Of a stretch of 64,000 nt of DNA, positions 14,382 to 26,075 are shown piece by piece. A program made the translations under genes and the position numbers. The stretch's first letter is position 1, and every line of letters begins with the position of its first letter. The notes beneath the pieces were generated by a model, which made no database searches, had not been told where the DNA came from, and saw only the letters and a program-made list of their open reading frames with translations. This DNA comes from Clusia tigrina (taxonomy: Eukaryota; Arthropoda; Insecta; Diptera; Clusiidae), in contig OV050032.1 of assembly GCA_920105625.2 (NCBI GenBank), positions 75,001,879 through 75,065,878 on the forward strand. Direction: 5' to 3'.

Positions 14382-15718
14382 AAGATTTTATAACGCTCCA
14401 GTAAAAAGTTACAAGCATTTCAATGTTGCACACTTTGATAGGTGTAGGACGCACCGTATAAAAGTTAGGGCCATTTGAAGTATTATCAGTCTTCGATTTG
14501 GGACTCAAGGGTAGCATAGCTATGAGCGAAAGCTTCAATTTACAAGAGGCAAGAAGACTTTATTGTCACAAAATTTCACGATTTTATGACGCTCCAGTAA
14601 AAAGTTACAAGCATTTAATTGTTGCAAACTTTGATAGGTGTAGGATGCACCGTTTAGAAGCTAAGGCCATTTGAAGTTTTATCAGTCTTTGATTTGGGAC
14701 TCAAGGGTAGTATAGCTATGAGCGAAAGCTTAAATTGACAAGTGGAACGAGGACTTTATTGTCACAATATTTCAATATTTTATGATGCTCCAGTAAAAAG
14801 TTACAAGCATTTGATTGTTGCAAACATTGATAGGTGTAGGACGCACCGTATAGAAGTTAGGGCCATTTGATATTTTATCAGTATTTTATTTTAGACTCAA
14901 GGGTAGCATAGCTATGAGCGATAACTTTAATTGATAAGAGGCTCGAGTATTTTATTGTCACGAAATTTCAAGATTTTATGACACTCCAGTAAAAAATTAC
15001 AAGCATTTGATTGTTGCAAACTTTGATAGGTGTAGGACGCACCGAATAGAAGTTAGGGCCATTTGAAGTTTTATGAGTCTTTGATTTGGGACTCAAGGGT
15101 AGCATAGCTATGAGTGAAAGCTTAAATTGAAAAGAGCCTCGAGGACTTTATTGTCACAAAATTTCAAGATTTTATGACGCTCCAGTAAAAAGTTACAAGC
15201 ATTTGATTGTTGCAACTTTAATAGGTGTTGGACGCTCCAGTAAAGTGTTAAAAGCTTTTGATTGTGGACAACTTTAATAGGTGTAGGACGCACCGTATAG
15301 AAGTTAGGGCCATTTGAAGTTTTATCAGTGTTTGTTTTGGGACTCAAGGGTAGCAAAGCTATGAGCGATTACTTAATTGAGAAGAGGCTCGAGTACTTTA
15401 TTGTCACAAAATTTCACGATTTTATGACGCTCCAGTAAAAAATTACAAGCACTTCAATGTTGCAAACTTTGATAGGTATAGGACGCACAGTATAGAAATT
15501 GGGGCCATTTGAAGTTTTATCAGTGTTTGATTTGGGACTCAAGGGTAGCTAGCTATGAGCGAAAGCTTAAATTGACAAGAGGCACGAGGACTTTATTGTC
15601 ACAGAATTTCAATATTTTTTGACGCTCCAGTGAAAAGTTACAAGCATTTGATTGTTGCAAACTTCGATAGGTGTTGGACGCACCACATAGAAGATAGGGC
15701 CATTTGAAGTTTTATCAG
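8869..15718 (+). repeat. Satellite segmental duplication, 4318-bp offset
   Basis: Positions 8869-11400 match 13187-15718 with a 4318-bp offset, including the long monomers at 9643/13961 and 10790/15108. The match ends near 11400/15718, where one side continues with the AGTCTTTGATTTGGGACTC variant and the other with AGCATTTTATTTTGG. Differences are mostly single bases, with at least one 1-bp indel near 15374. Confidence 0.82.
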
Positions 15719-17639
15719 CATTTTATTTTGGTGTCAAGGGTAGCATAGCTATGAGCGATAACTTTAATTGATAAGAGGCTCGAGTATTTTATTGTCACGA
15801 AATTTCCAGATTTTATGACGCTCCAGTAAAAATTTACTAGCATTTGATTGTTGCCAACTTTGATAGGTGAAGGACGCACCGTATAGAAGTTAGAGCCATT
15901 TGAAGTTTTATCAGATTTTGATTTGGGACTCAAGGGTAGCATATCTATGAGCAATAGCTTAAATTGACAAGAGGCACGAGTACTTTATTGTCACAAAATT
16001 TCATGATATTATGACGCTCCAGTAAAAAGTTACAAGCATTTCAATGTTGCAAACTTTGATAGGTGTAGGACGCACCGTATAGAAGTTAGGGCCATTTGAA
16101 GTTTTATGAGTCTCTGATTTGGGACTCAAGGGTAGCATAGCTATGAGCGAAAGCTTAAATTGACAAGAGCCCCGAGAAATTTATTGTCACAAAATTTTAA
16201 TATTTTATGACGCTCCAGTAAAAAGTTACAAGCATTTAATTGTTGCAAACTTTTATAGGTGTAGGACGCTCCAGTAAAGTGTTAAAAGCATTTGATTGTG
16301 GCAAACTTTGATAGGTGTAGGACGCACCGTATAGAAGTTAGTGCCATTTGAAATTTTATCAGTGTTTGTTTTGGGACTCAAGGGTAGCAAAGCTATGAGC
16401 GATAACTTTAATTGACAACAAGCTAGAGTACTTTATTGTCATAAAATTTCACGGTTTTCTGACGCTCCAGTAAAAAGTTGCAAGCATTTCAATGTTGCAA
16501 ACTTTGATAAGTGTTGGACGTACCGTATGGAAAATAGGGCCATTTTAAGTTTTATCAGTATTTGATTTGGGACTCAAGGGTAACATACCTATGAGCGAAA
16601 GCTTAAATTGACAAGAGGCACGAGGACTTTATTGTCACAAAATTTCAATATTTTATGTCGCTCCAGTAAAAAGTTACAAGCATTTGATTGTTGCAACTTT
16701 GTTAGGTATAGTAAAGTGCTAAAAGCATTTTATTGTGGCAATCTTTGATAGGTGTAGGACGCACCGTATAGAAGTTAGGGCCAAATGGAGTTTTATCAGT
16801 GATTGTTTTGGGACTCAAGGGTAGCAAAGCTATGAGCGATAACTTAAATTGACAAGAGGCTCGAGAACTTTATTGTCACAAAATTTCACGATTTTATGAC
16901 GCTCCAGTAAAAAGTTACAAGCATTTGATTGTTGCAAACTTTGATAGGTGTAGGACGCACCGTATAGAAGTTAGGGCCATTTGAAATTTTATCAGCATTT
17001 TATTTTGGACTCAAGGGTAGCATAGCTATTAGCGATAACTTAAATTGATAAAAGGCTCGAGTATTTTATTGTCACGAAATTTCAAGATTTTATGACGCTC
17101 CAGTAAAAAGTTACAAGCATTTCAATGTTGCAAACTTTGATTAGAGCCATTGAAGTTTTATCAGATTTTGATTTGGGACTCAAGGGTAGCATGTCTATGA
17201 GCAATAGCTTAAATTGACAAGAGGCACGAGTACTTTATTGTCACAAAATTTCATGATTTTATGACGCTCCAGTAAAAAGTTACAAGCATTTCAATGTTGC
17301 AAACTTTGATAGGTGTAGGAGGCTCCAGTAAAGTGCTACAAGCATTTTATTGTGGCAATCTTTGATAGGTGTAGGACGCACCGTATAGAAGTTAGGGCCA
17401 AATGGAGTTTTATCAGTGATTGTTTTGGGACTCAAGGGTAGCAAAGCTATGAGCGATAGCAAAAAGTGACAAGAGGCACGAGTACTTTATTGTCACAAAA
17501 TTTCAAGATTTTATGACGCTCCAATAAAAAGTTACAAACATTTGATTGTTGCAAACTTTGATAGGTGTAGGACGCACCGTATAGAAGTTAGGGCCATTTG
17601 AAGTTTTATCAGTGTTTGTTTTGGGACTCACGGGTAGCA

Positions 17640-20600
17640 AAGCTATGAGCGATAACTTTAATTGACAAGAGGCTCGAGTACTTTATTGTCACAAATTTTC
17701 ACGATTTTATGACGCTCCAGTAAAAAGTTACAAGCATTTGATTGTTTTGCAAAATTTGATAGGTATAGGACGCACCGTATAGAAGTTAGGGCCATTTGAA
17801 ATTTTATCTGTGTTTTATTTGGAACTCAAGGTTAGCATAGCTATGAGCGAAAGCTTAAATTGACAAGAGGCACGAGGACTTTATTGTCACAAAATTTCAA
17901 TTTTTTATGACGCTCCAGTAAAAAGTTACAAGCATTTGATTGTTGCAACTTTAATAGGTGTTGGACGCTCCAGTAAAGTGTTAAAAGCATTTGATTGTGG
18001 ACAACTTTAATAGGTGTAGGACGCACCGTATAGAAGTTAGGGCCATTTGAAGTTTTATCAGTGTTTGTTTTGGGACTCAAGGGTAGCAAAGCTATGAGCG
18101 ATTACTTTAATTGACAAGAGGCTCGAGTACTTTATTGTCACTAAATTTCACGATTTTATGACGCTCCAGTAAAAAGTTACAAGCACTTCAATGTTGCAAA
18201 CTTTGATAGGTATAGAACGCACAGTATAGAAATTGGGGCCATTTGAAGTTTTATCAGTGTTTAATTTGGGACTCAAGGGTAGCTAGCTATGAGCGAAAGC
18301 TTAAATTGACAAGATTCACGAGGACTTTATTGTCACAATATTTCAATATTTTTTGACGCTCCAGTGAAAAGTTACAAGCATTTGATTGTTGCAAACTTCG
18401 ATAGGTGTAGGACGCACCACATAGAAGATAGGGCCATTTGAAGTTTTATCAGTGTTTGATTTGGGACTCAGGGGTAGCATAGCTATGAGCGATAGCTGAA
18501 ATTGACAAGAGGCACGAGTACTTTATTGTCACAAAATTTCAAGATTTTATGAAGCTCCAGTAAAAAGTTACAAGCATTTAAATGTCCCAAACTTTGATAG
18601 GTGTAAGACGCACCGTATAGAAGTTAGGGCCATTTGAAGTTTTATCAGTGTTCGATTTGGGACTCAAGGGTAGCATAGCTATGAGCGAAAGCTTAAATTG
18701 ACAAGAGGCACGAGGACTTTATTGTACCAAAATTTCAATATTTTATGTCGCTCCAGTAAAAAGTTACAAGCATTTGATTGTTGCAACTTTGTTAGGTATA
18801 GGACGCTCCAGTAAAGTGCTAAAAGCATTTTATTGTGGCAATCTTTGATAGGTGTAGGACGCACCGTATAGAAGTTAGGACCAAATGGAGTTTTATCAGT
18901 GATTGCTTTGGGACTCAAGGGTAGCAAAGCTATGAGCGATAACTTTAATCGAGAACTTTATTGTCACAAAATTTCACGATTTTATGACGCTCCAGTAAAA
19001 ATTTACAAGCATTTGATTGTTGCAAACTTTGATAGGTGTAGGACGCACCGTATAGAAGTTAGGGCCATTTGAAGATTTATGAGTCTTTGATTTGGGACTC
19101 AAGGGTAGCATAGCTATGAGAGAAAGCTTAAATTGACAAGAGCCCCGAGGACTTTATTGTCACAAAATTTTAATATTTTATGACGCTCCAGTAAAAAGTT
19201 ACAAGCATTTAATTGTTGCAAACTTTGATAGGAGTAGGACGCACCGTATAGAAGTTAAGGCCATTTGAAGTTTTATCAGTCTTTGATTTGGGACTCAAGG
19301 GTAGTATAGCTATGAGCGAAAGCTTAAATTGACAAGAGGAACGAGGACTTTATTGTCACAATATTTCAATATTTTATGACGCTCCAGTAAAAAGTTACAA
19401 ACAGTTGATTGTTGCAAACTTTGATTGGTGTAGGACGCACCGTATAGAAGTTAGGGCCATTTGAATAATTATCAGTGTTTGATTTGGGACTCAAGGGTAG
19501 CATAGCTATGAGCGAAAGCTTAAATTGACAAGAGGTACGAGGTCTTTATAGTCACAAAATTTCAATATTTTATGACGCTCCAATAAAAAGTTACAAGCAT
19601 TTGATTGTTGCAAACTTTGATAGGTGTAGGACACACCGTATAGAAGTTAGGGGCATTTGAAGTTTTATCTGTGTTTGTTGTGGGACTCACGGGTAGCAAA
19701 GCTATGAGCGACAACTTTAATTGACAAGAGGCTCGAGTACTTTATTGTCACAAATTTTCACGATTTTATGACGCTCCAGTAAAAAGTTACAAGCATTTGA
19801 TTGTTGCAAAATTTGATAGGTATAGGACGCACCGTATAGAAGTTAGGGCCATTTGAAATTTTATCTGTGTTTTATTTGGAACTCAAGGTTAGCATAGCTA
19901 TGAGCGAAAGCTTAAATTGACAAGAGGCACGAGGACTTTATTGTCACAAAATTTCAATATTTTATGACGCTCCAGTAAAAAGTTACAAGCATTTGATTGT
20001 TGCAACTTTAATAGGTGTTGGACGCTCCAGTAAAGTGTTAAAAGCATTTGATTGTGGACAACTTTAATAGGTGTAGGACGCACCGTATAGAAGTTAGGGC
20101 CATTTGAAGTTTTATCAGTGTTTGTTTTGGGACTCAAGGGTAGCAAAGCTATGAGCGATTACTTTAATTGACAAGAGGCTCGAGTACTTTATTGTCTCTA
20201 AATTTCACGATTTTATGACGCTCCAGTAAAAAGTTACAAGCACTTCAATGTTGCAAACTTTGATAGGTATAGAACGCACAGTATAGAAATTGGGGCCATT
20301 TGAAGTTTTATCAGTGTTTAATTTGGGACTCAAGGGTAGCTAGCTATGAGCGAAAGCTTAAATTGACAAGATTCACGAGGACTTTATTGTCACAATATTT
20401 CAATATTTTTTGACGCTCCAGTGAAAAGTTACAAGCATTTGATTGTTGCAAACTTCGATAGGTGTAGGACGCACCACATAGAAGATAGGGCCATTTGAAG
20501 TTTTATCAGTGTTTGATTTGGGACTCAGGGGTAGCATAGCTATGAGCGATAGCTGAAATTGACAAGAGGCACGAGTACTTTATTGTCACAAAATTTCAAG

Positions 20601-22757
20601 ATTTTATGAAGCTCCAGTAAAAAGTTACAAGCATTTAAATGTCCCAAACTTTGATAGGTGTAAGACGCACCGTATAGAAGTTAGGGCCATTTGAAGTTTT
20701 ATCAGTGTTCGATTTGGGACTCAAGGGTAGCATAGCTATGAGCGAAAGCTTAAATTGACAAGAGGCACGAGGACTTTATTGTACCAAAATTTCAATATTT
20801 TATGTCGCTCCAGTAAAAAGTTACAAGCATTTGATTGTTGCAACTTTGTTAGGTATAGGACGCTCCAGTAAAGTGCTAAAAGCATTTTATTGTGGCAATC
20901 TTTGATAGGTGTAGGACGCACCGTATAGAAGTTAGGACCAAATGGAGTTTTATCAGTGATTGCTTTGGGACTCAAGGGTAGCAAAGCTATGAGCGATAAC
21001 TTTAATCGAGAACTTTATTGTCACAAAATTTCACGATTTTATGACGCTCCAGTAAAAATTTACAAGCATTTGATTGTTGCAAACTTTGATAGGTGTAGGA
21101 CGCACCGTATAGAAGTTAGGGCCATTTGAAGATTTATGAGTCTTTGATTTGGGACTCAAGGGTAGCATAGCTATGAGCGAAAGCTTAAATTGACAAGAGC
21201 CCCGAGGACTTTATTGTCACAAAATTTTAATATTTTATGACGCTCCAGTAAAAAGTTACAAGCATTTAATTGTTGCAAACTTTGATAGGAGTAGGACGCA
21301 CCGTATAGAAGTTAAGGCCATTTGAAGTTTTATCAGTCTTTGATTTGGGACTCAAGGGTAGTATAGCTATGAGCGAAAGCTTAAATTGACAAGAGGAACG
21401 AGGACTTTATTGTCACAATATTTCAATATTTTATGACGCTCCAGTAAAAAGTTACAAACAGTTGATTGTTGCAAACTTTGATTGGTGTAGGACGCACCGT
21501 ATAGAAGTTAGGGCCATTTGAATAATTATCAGTGTTTGATTTGGGACTCAAGGGTAGCATAGCTATGAGCGAAAGCTTAAATTGACAAGAGGTACGAGAT
21601 CTTTATAGTCACAAAATTTCAATATTTTATGACGCTCCAATAAAAAGTTACAAGCATTTGATTGTTGCAAACTTTGATAGGTGTAGGACACACCGTATAG
21701 AAGTTAGGGGCATTTGAAGTTTTATCTGTGTTTGTTGTGGGACTCACGGGTAGCAAAGCTATGAGCGATAACTTTAATTGACAAGAGGCTCGAGTACTTT
21801 ATTGTCACAAATTTTCACGATTTTATGACGCTCCAGTAAAAAGTTACAAGCATTTGATTGTTGCAAAATTTGATGGGTATAGGACGCACCGTATAGAAGT
21901 TAGGGCCATTTGAAATTTTATCTGTGTTTTATTTGGAACTCAAGGTTAGCATAGCTATGAACGAAAGCTTAAATTGACAAGAGGCACGAGGACTTTATTG
22001 TCACAAAATTTCAATATTTTATGACGCTCCAGTAAAAAGTTACAAGCATTTGATTGTTGCAACTTTAATAGGTGTTGGACGCTCCAGTAAAGTGTTAAAA
22101 GCATTTGATTGTGGACAACTTTAATAGGTGTAGGACGCACCGTATAGAAGTTAGGGCCATTTGAAGTTTTATCAGTGTTTGTTTTGGGACTCAAGGGTAG
22201 CAAAGCTATGAGCGATTACTTTAATTGACAAGAGGCTCGAGTACTTTATTGTCACAAAATTTCACGATTTTATGACGCTCCAGTAAAAAGTTACAAGCAC
22301 TTCAATGTTGCAAACTTTGATAGGTATAGAACGCACAGTATAGAAATTGGGGCCATTTGAAGTTTTATCAGTGTTTGATTTGGGACTCAAGGGTAGCTAG
22401 CTATGAGCGAAAGCTTAAATTGACAAGATTCACGAGGACTTTATTGTCACAATATTTCAATATTTTTTGACGCTCCAGTGAAAAGTTACAAGCATTTGAT
22501 TGTTGCAAACTTCGATAGGTATAGGACGCACCACATAGAAGATAGGGCCATTTGAAGTTTTATCAGTGTTTGATTTGGGACTCAGGGGTAGCATAGCTAT
22601 GAGCGATAGCTGAAATTGACAAGAGGCACGAGTACTTTATTGTCACAAAATTTCAAGATTTTATGAAGCTCCAGTAAAAAGTTACAAGCATTTAAATGTC
22701 CCAAACTTTGATAGGTGTAAGACGCACCGTATAGAAGTTAGGGCCATTTGAAGTTTT
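17640..22757 (+). repeat. Higher-order repeat, 2057-bp period, about 2.5 copies
   Basis: Copies lie at roughly 17640-19696, 19697-21753 and 21754-22757 (partial). The 2057-bp step fits eight 196-bp and two 251-bp monomers less a 13-bp deletion. That deletion (ACTTTAATCGAGAAC, where other monomers have a longer TTGACAAGAGGCTCGAG stretch) is present in the first two copies at ~18947 and ~21004, which proves that the unit was copied as a block. Copies differ by only scattered single bases, while adjacent monomers inside a copy differ far more. Homology stops at ~22757. Confidence 0.9.
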
Positions 22758-23769
22758 ATGAGTCTTTGATTTGGGACTCAAGGGTAGCATAGCTATGAGC
22801 GAAAGCTTAAATTGACAAGAGCCCCGAGGACTTTATTGTCACAAAATTTTAATATTTTATGACGCTCCAGTAAAAAGTTACAAGCATTTGATTGTTGCAA
22901 ACTTTGATAGGTGTAGGACACACCGTATAGAAGTTAGGGCCATTTGAAGTTTTATCAGTGTTTGTTTTGGGACTCAAGGGTAGCAAAGCTATGAGCGATT
23001 ACTTTAATTGACAAGAGGCTCGAGTACTTTATTGTCACAAAATTTCACGATTTTATGACGCTCCAGTAAAAAGTTACAAGCACTTCAATGTTGCAAACTT
23101 TGATAGGTATAGGACGCACAGTATAGAAATTGGGGCCATTTGAAGTTTTATCAGTGTTTGATTTGGGACTCAGGGTTAGCATAGCTATGAGCGATAGCTG
23201 AAATTGACAAGAGGCACGAGTACTTTATTGTCACCAAATTTCAAGATTTTATGACACTCCAGTAAAAAATTACTAGCATTTGATTGTTCCCAACTTTGAT
23301 AGGTGTAGGACGCACCGTATAGGAGTTAGAGCCATTTGAAGTTTTATCAGATTTTGATTTGGGACTCAAGGGTAGCATATCAATAAGCAATAGCTTAAAT
23401 TGACAAGAGGCACGAGTACTTTATTGTCACAAAATTTCATGATTTTATGACGCTCCAGTAAAAAGTTACAAGCATTTGATTGTTGCAAACTTTGATTGGT
23501 GTAGGACGCACCGTATAGAAGTTAGGGACATTTGAAGTTTTATCAGTGTTCGATTTGGGACTCAAGGCTAGCATAGCTATGAGCGAAAGCTTAAATTGAC
23601 AAGAGGCACGAGAACTTTATAGTCACAAAATTTCAATATTTTATGACGCTCCAATAAAAAGTTACAAGCACTTGATTGTTGCAACTTTGATAGGTGTAGG
23701 ACGCTCCAGTAAAGTGTTAAAAGCATTTGATTGTGGCAAACTTTGATAGGTGTAGGACGCACAGAAGTT

Positions 23770-23781
23770 AGGGCAATTTGA
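23770..23781 (+). repeat. Left copy of 12-bp target-site duplication
   Basis: The word AGGGCAATTTGA ends the left satellite array immediately before the retroelement 5' end at 23782. The same 12 bases begin the right array at 38820. In most monomers this position reads AGGGCCATTTGA, so the shared C-to-A variant strengthens the match. Confidence 0.85.
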
Positions 23782-24336
23782 CCTCTACGTAGGTAGTCAC
23801 CTTGTCGCGGTGTAGGGGCTTGATATGTGCTGGAACATGTTACATGGAAGACTGGGATGTGGTCCAGCATATAAACAAAGAACTACCACCAACGCACAGG
23901 TTGACAGTAGATAACTCCGATTCCTGGTCAGACGTTGAGGGGCTAGCTAGGTTGCCTGCTTGTCGCTAGCTAATTGGTCAGCCCTTCGGGGAAGTGCGGC
24001 TATCTTCCAGACCAATGGCTCATTTTCAGTACGGTCATGTCTCTGCTGAGGTTGAGCCGCCGATAGCCGGGCGGGGAGAAGGAAAACTCCCTGGGGCAAG
24101 GGTCCGCCCGCGCTCTGGATCTCCAGTCTGGAGCGCGGACGGGCCTATTGACCCAAACAAACCCCCTAAACCCACAGTGGAACAGGTATGCTTGTGGGCT
24201 TGCTTGACGGGGTAGAGCCAAGCTTAATAGCGAACTTGGGGTGCCCAGGCAAGGCCCCATTTCAATCCATGCCTTACCGCGCTACCGGGGCACTGACGTG
24301 GTGGACCGATATTTCCCCTTTACTCGTGGGAACAAA
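23782..24336 (+). promoter_or_regulatory. Family A 5' UTR (likely internal promoter region)
   Basis: These 555 bp between the element 5' end and the ORF1 ATG are GC-rich compared with the satellite. No long open frame here has coding character. Elements of this class use an internal RNA polymerase II promoter at the start of the 5' UTR; I could not identify a clear TATA box, initiator or downstream element by eye, so promoter function is inferred from family knowledge only. Confidence 0.5.
24104..24142 (+). other. GC-rich inverted repeat in family A 5' UTR
   Basis: CGCGCTC at 24109-24115 pairs with GAGCGCG at 24131-24137. Pairing continues outward at 24108/24138 and, after one mismatch, at 24104-24106/24140-24142. 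The loop is 15 nt. A transcript of the 5' UTR could fold a stable hairpin about 200 nt upstream of the ORF1 ATG. Any role is unknown. Confidence 0.6.
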
Positions 24337-25197
24337 ATGAACATAGATAAACAAAAACCGAATGGCAAGAGCAGCCACAATAGCTCACAGAAAGAGGACA
24401 CAGCACCTCAGCAAAGAGAGGCAGAGCAGCCCTCGATTGGCGCGAGCCAAAACGCCGACCACCAAAATCCGATAGGCACGGAAGCAGCAGCTGAAAAGCC
24501 TAAAAAACTCAGCGGTGCGGGCAAAAAGAGGTTCAGTTATTTCCTCAAGAAAGGGTTCAGCAGAGAAGAGGCTTACGCCAAAGCTATGCTCCCTATCCCC
24601 ACAAACAAGGTCGAAGGCGGAAAACCAGGCCCCAAAATGCAGAGGTCGGACGAACAAACAAGTCCAGAGGCCACATATAAAAAGCGGCTAAGGGATGATC
24701 AGCCCTCCACCTCCAAGGCCGTAGCAGCAGCAGCAGCACCGGCTATTAAAACAGCACAAGCAGCAACATCTGCAGCAGACGCACCAAATTTGATTGAAAA
24801 TACATCCAAGAAGAGGCAGCCCACTGCCTCCTACAAGGATGTGGTGACAGGCATCAAAATGGCAGTACTCGCAAGGGACTCCCCCAATACGCCCCTAACA
24901 ACGGCGCAAATGGACTCCATCCAGAAACTCATCCTGGACAAAATAATAGCCGGAAAACAACAGGCTACAAAACCAGCGTTCCTGGGCGCTATCTACAAAG
25001 CAGGATACATGGTTCTGCACTGTAAAGATAGCGCGTCAACTGACTACCTAAAGGCGACCATCACCAACGCGTGGCCTTGGGAGGGTGGGTCACAGAGGGG
25101 TCCAAGATACCTCACTCGCCGTTCGCTGTGGGGTACTTTCCCAACCCCCAGTCCCTGGAGACCGCTAGGGTCCTGGACTTTGATATCCCAACATTAA
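24337..25197 (+). pseudogene. Family A ORF1 (gag-like nucleic-acid-binding protein), 3'-truncated
   Basis: The first good ATG is at 24337 (context AACAAAATGAAC); the frame is open upstream to a GTG at 24241, which is unlikely to start translation in a fly. The protein has a lysine/glutamine/serine-rich, probably disordered N-terminus, a basic helix-like stretch near residues 55-80 (GAGKKRFSYFLKKGFSREE), an alanine run near residues 130-145, and then a globular part with AVLARDSPNTPLT and GYMVLHCKDSAS that resembles the DUF4780-type ORF1 domain of LOA elements. After residue ~248 the proper frame continues in another phase (WVTEGSKIPHSPFAVGY at ~25089), so a 1-nt shift lies near 25075-25090. 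The true C-terminus is lost at the 25178 deletion junction; the last codons are frameshifted and run into RT sequence. The element ORF1 product would bind the RNA for ribonucleoprotein assembly. It is not functional as it stands. Confidence 0.75.
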
Positions 25198-26075
25198 AAA
25201 TAAATGGAATAGAGGTACCCTTACATGAAGAGGTAAAATATCTAGGTATCATCCTGGATAAAAAACTCACCTGGAAGGCACACCTTAACTCGGTAATAAA
25301 AAAAGCCACGAAAAACCTTTGGACTACAAAACAGCTTCTGGGAAAATCCTGGGGTCTGAGCCCCAAAATGACCTTCTGGATATACACCCAAATGGTTAAA
25401 CCCATCATACTATATGGGGCATTGGTATGGTGGGAAAAAACAAAACAAACAACAGCCAAATTAAAACTGTGCAAATTACAAAGGCTGGCATGCCTAAGCA
25501 TCACAGGGGCTATGAGAACTACCCCAATTGCTGGCATGGAAGCGCTGTTAAATTTACCACCGAAGCTGCAAGGCAAGCACTCTCAATCCATGCAAATGAA
25601 AAATTCAAACCAGCAAATCTCACTGGACACCTAGAAATTCTAAATTTGGTCAAAGATGCTATGCACATGACCCAGGCAAGTGACCACACAGACTTAGTAC
25701 TCAATTTCACCTAGAGGTACAATGTCATATTCCCATCAAGGGAGGAGTGGAACGATAGCCCAACATGGCTACACGATGATTCGTAAAAATGGTATACAGA
25801 TGGATCCAAAACGCTCCAGGGGGTAGGAGCAGGAATAGTGGGACCTAGAGCACACAAATCAATAACCCGAAGTGCAGATACCACGATTTTCCATGCGGAG
25901 CTCTATGCTATAATGGAAACAGTGGAAATCTTATATAAAATCGGACTTAAAGGAGTGAAAATTTAAATACTCTCAGACAGTCAATCAGTCCTCAAAGCTT
26001 TTAAAAGCTACACATTTACATCAAAAGTCCTTATAGAGTGTAACAACGCACGCAACGAACTGGCCATCCACAATC
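25179..26075 (+). pseudogene. Family A RT C-terminus and RNase H fragment (duplicate of 37305-38201)
   Basis: This 897-bp block matches 37305-38201 at a constant offset of 12126 bp with about 11 differences by eye (near 98.8% identity). It encodes the end of RT (EEVKYLGIILDKKLTW, WIYTQMVKPIILYGALVWW) and the first part of RNase H (WYTDGSKTLQ, FHAELYAIMETVE, ILSDSQSVLKA). Both copies share the same defects: a frameshift after NLPPKLQGKHSQ, a TAG after DLVLNFT (25712-25714) and a TAA before KWYTDGS. This copy has a private TAA in VKI*ILSDS (~25963) but keeps SQSVLKA, where the other copy has a stop. The block ends at 26075, where antisense family B begins. Confidence 0.9.

Larger units (their letters stand above)
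1..23781 (+). repeat. Left satellite array, ~196-bp monomer with 251-bp long variants
   Basis: This is a head-to-tail tandem array with no other DNA in it. The word TTGATAGGTGTAGG recurs at 1, 197, 393 and 589, which fixes the period at 196 bp. Each monomer carries the conserved words GGACGCACCG, GGGCCATTTGAAG, GGGACTCAAGGG, CATAGCTATG, TTTATTGTCAC and GACGCTCCAGTAAAAAG. Long monomers of ~251 bp are interspersed, with phases near 2241, 3080, 3918, 6001, 7331, 9643, 10790, 12631, 13961, 15108, 17280, 17841, 18679, 19898, 20736, 21955 and 23577; there are also ones near 8010 and 16255. Monomers differ by point changes and small deletions, and neighbours are often less alike than monomers one HOR apart. 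I see no gene, RNA gene or transposon in this stretch. The family is not one I can name. Confidence 0.97.
23782..25178 (+). mobile_element. LOA-like family A: 5' UTR and ORF1
   Basis: This segment begins exactly at the target-site duplication, so 23782 is probably the true 5' end of the element (first bases CCTCTACGTAG). It holds a GC-rich leader and an ORF1 and is then cut at 25178, where the sequence jumps straight into the RT region. All of the normal ORF1 end, endonuclease and most of RT are missing from this copy. Family A is assigned to the LOA clade from the RNase H downstream of RT and the DUF4780-like ORF1, by memory of these families and not by a search. Confidence 0.75.

Noticed and set aside
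1..23781. CRISPR-like regular repeats
   Set aside because: The repeats are contiguous 196/251-bp units with no unique spacers, and the element content is eukaryotic.
24385..24657. 90-codon minus-strand frame within family A ORF1
   Set aside because: It is a shadow of the ORF1 coding strand; it has no motif of its own.
25112..25576. Minus-strand frame of 154 codons over the family A RT fragment (and 37178-37702)
   Set aside because: It is the opposite strand of a clear RT coding region; its conservation is explained by the 897-bp duplication.
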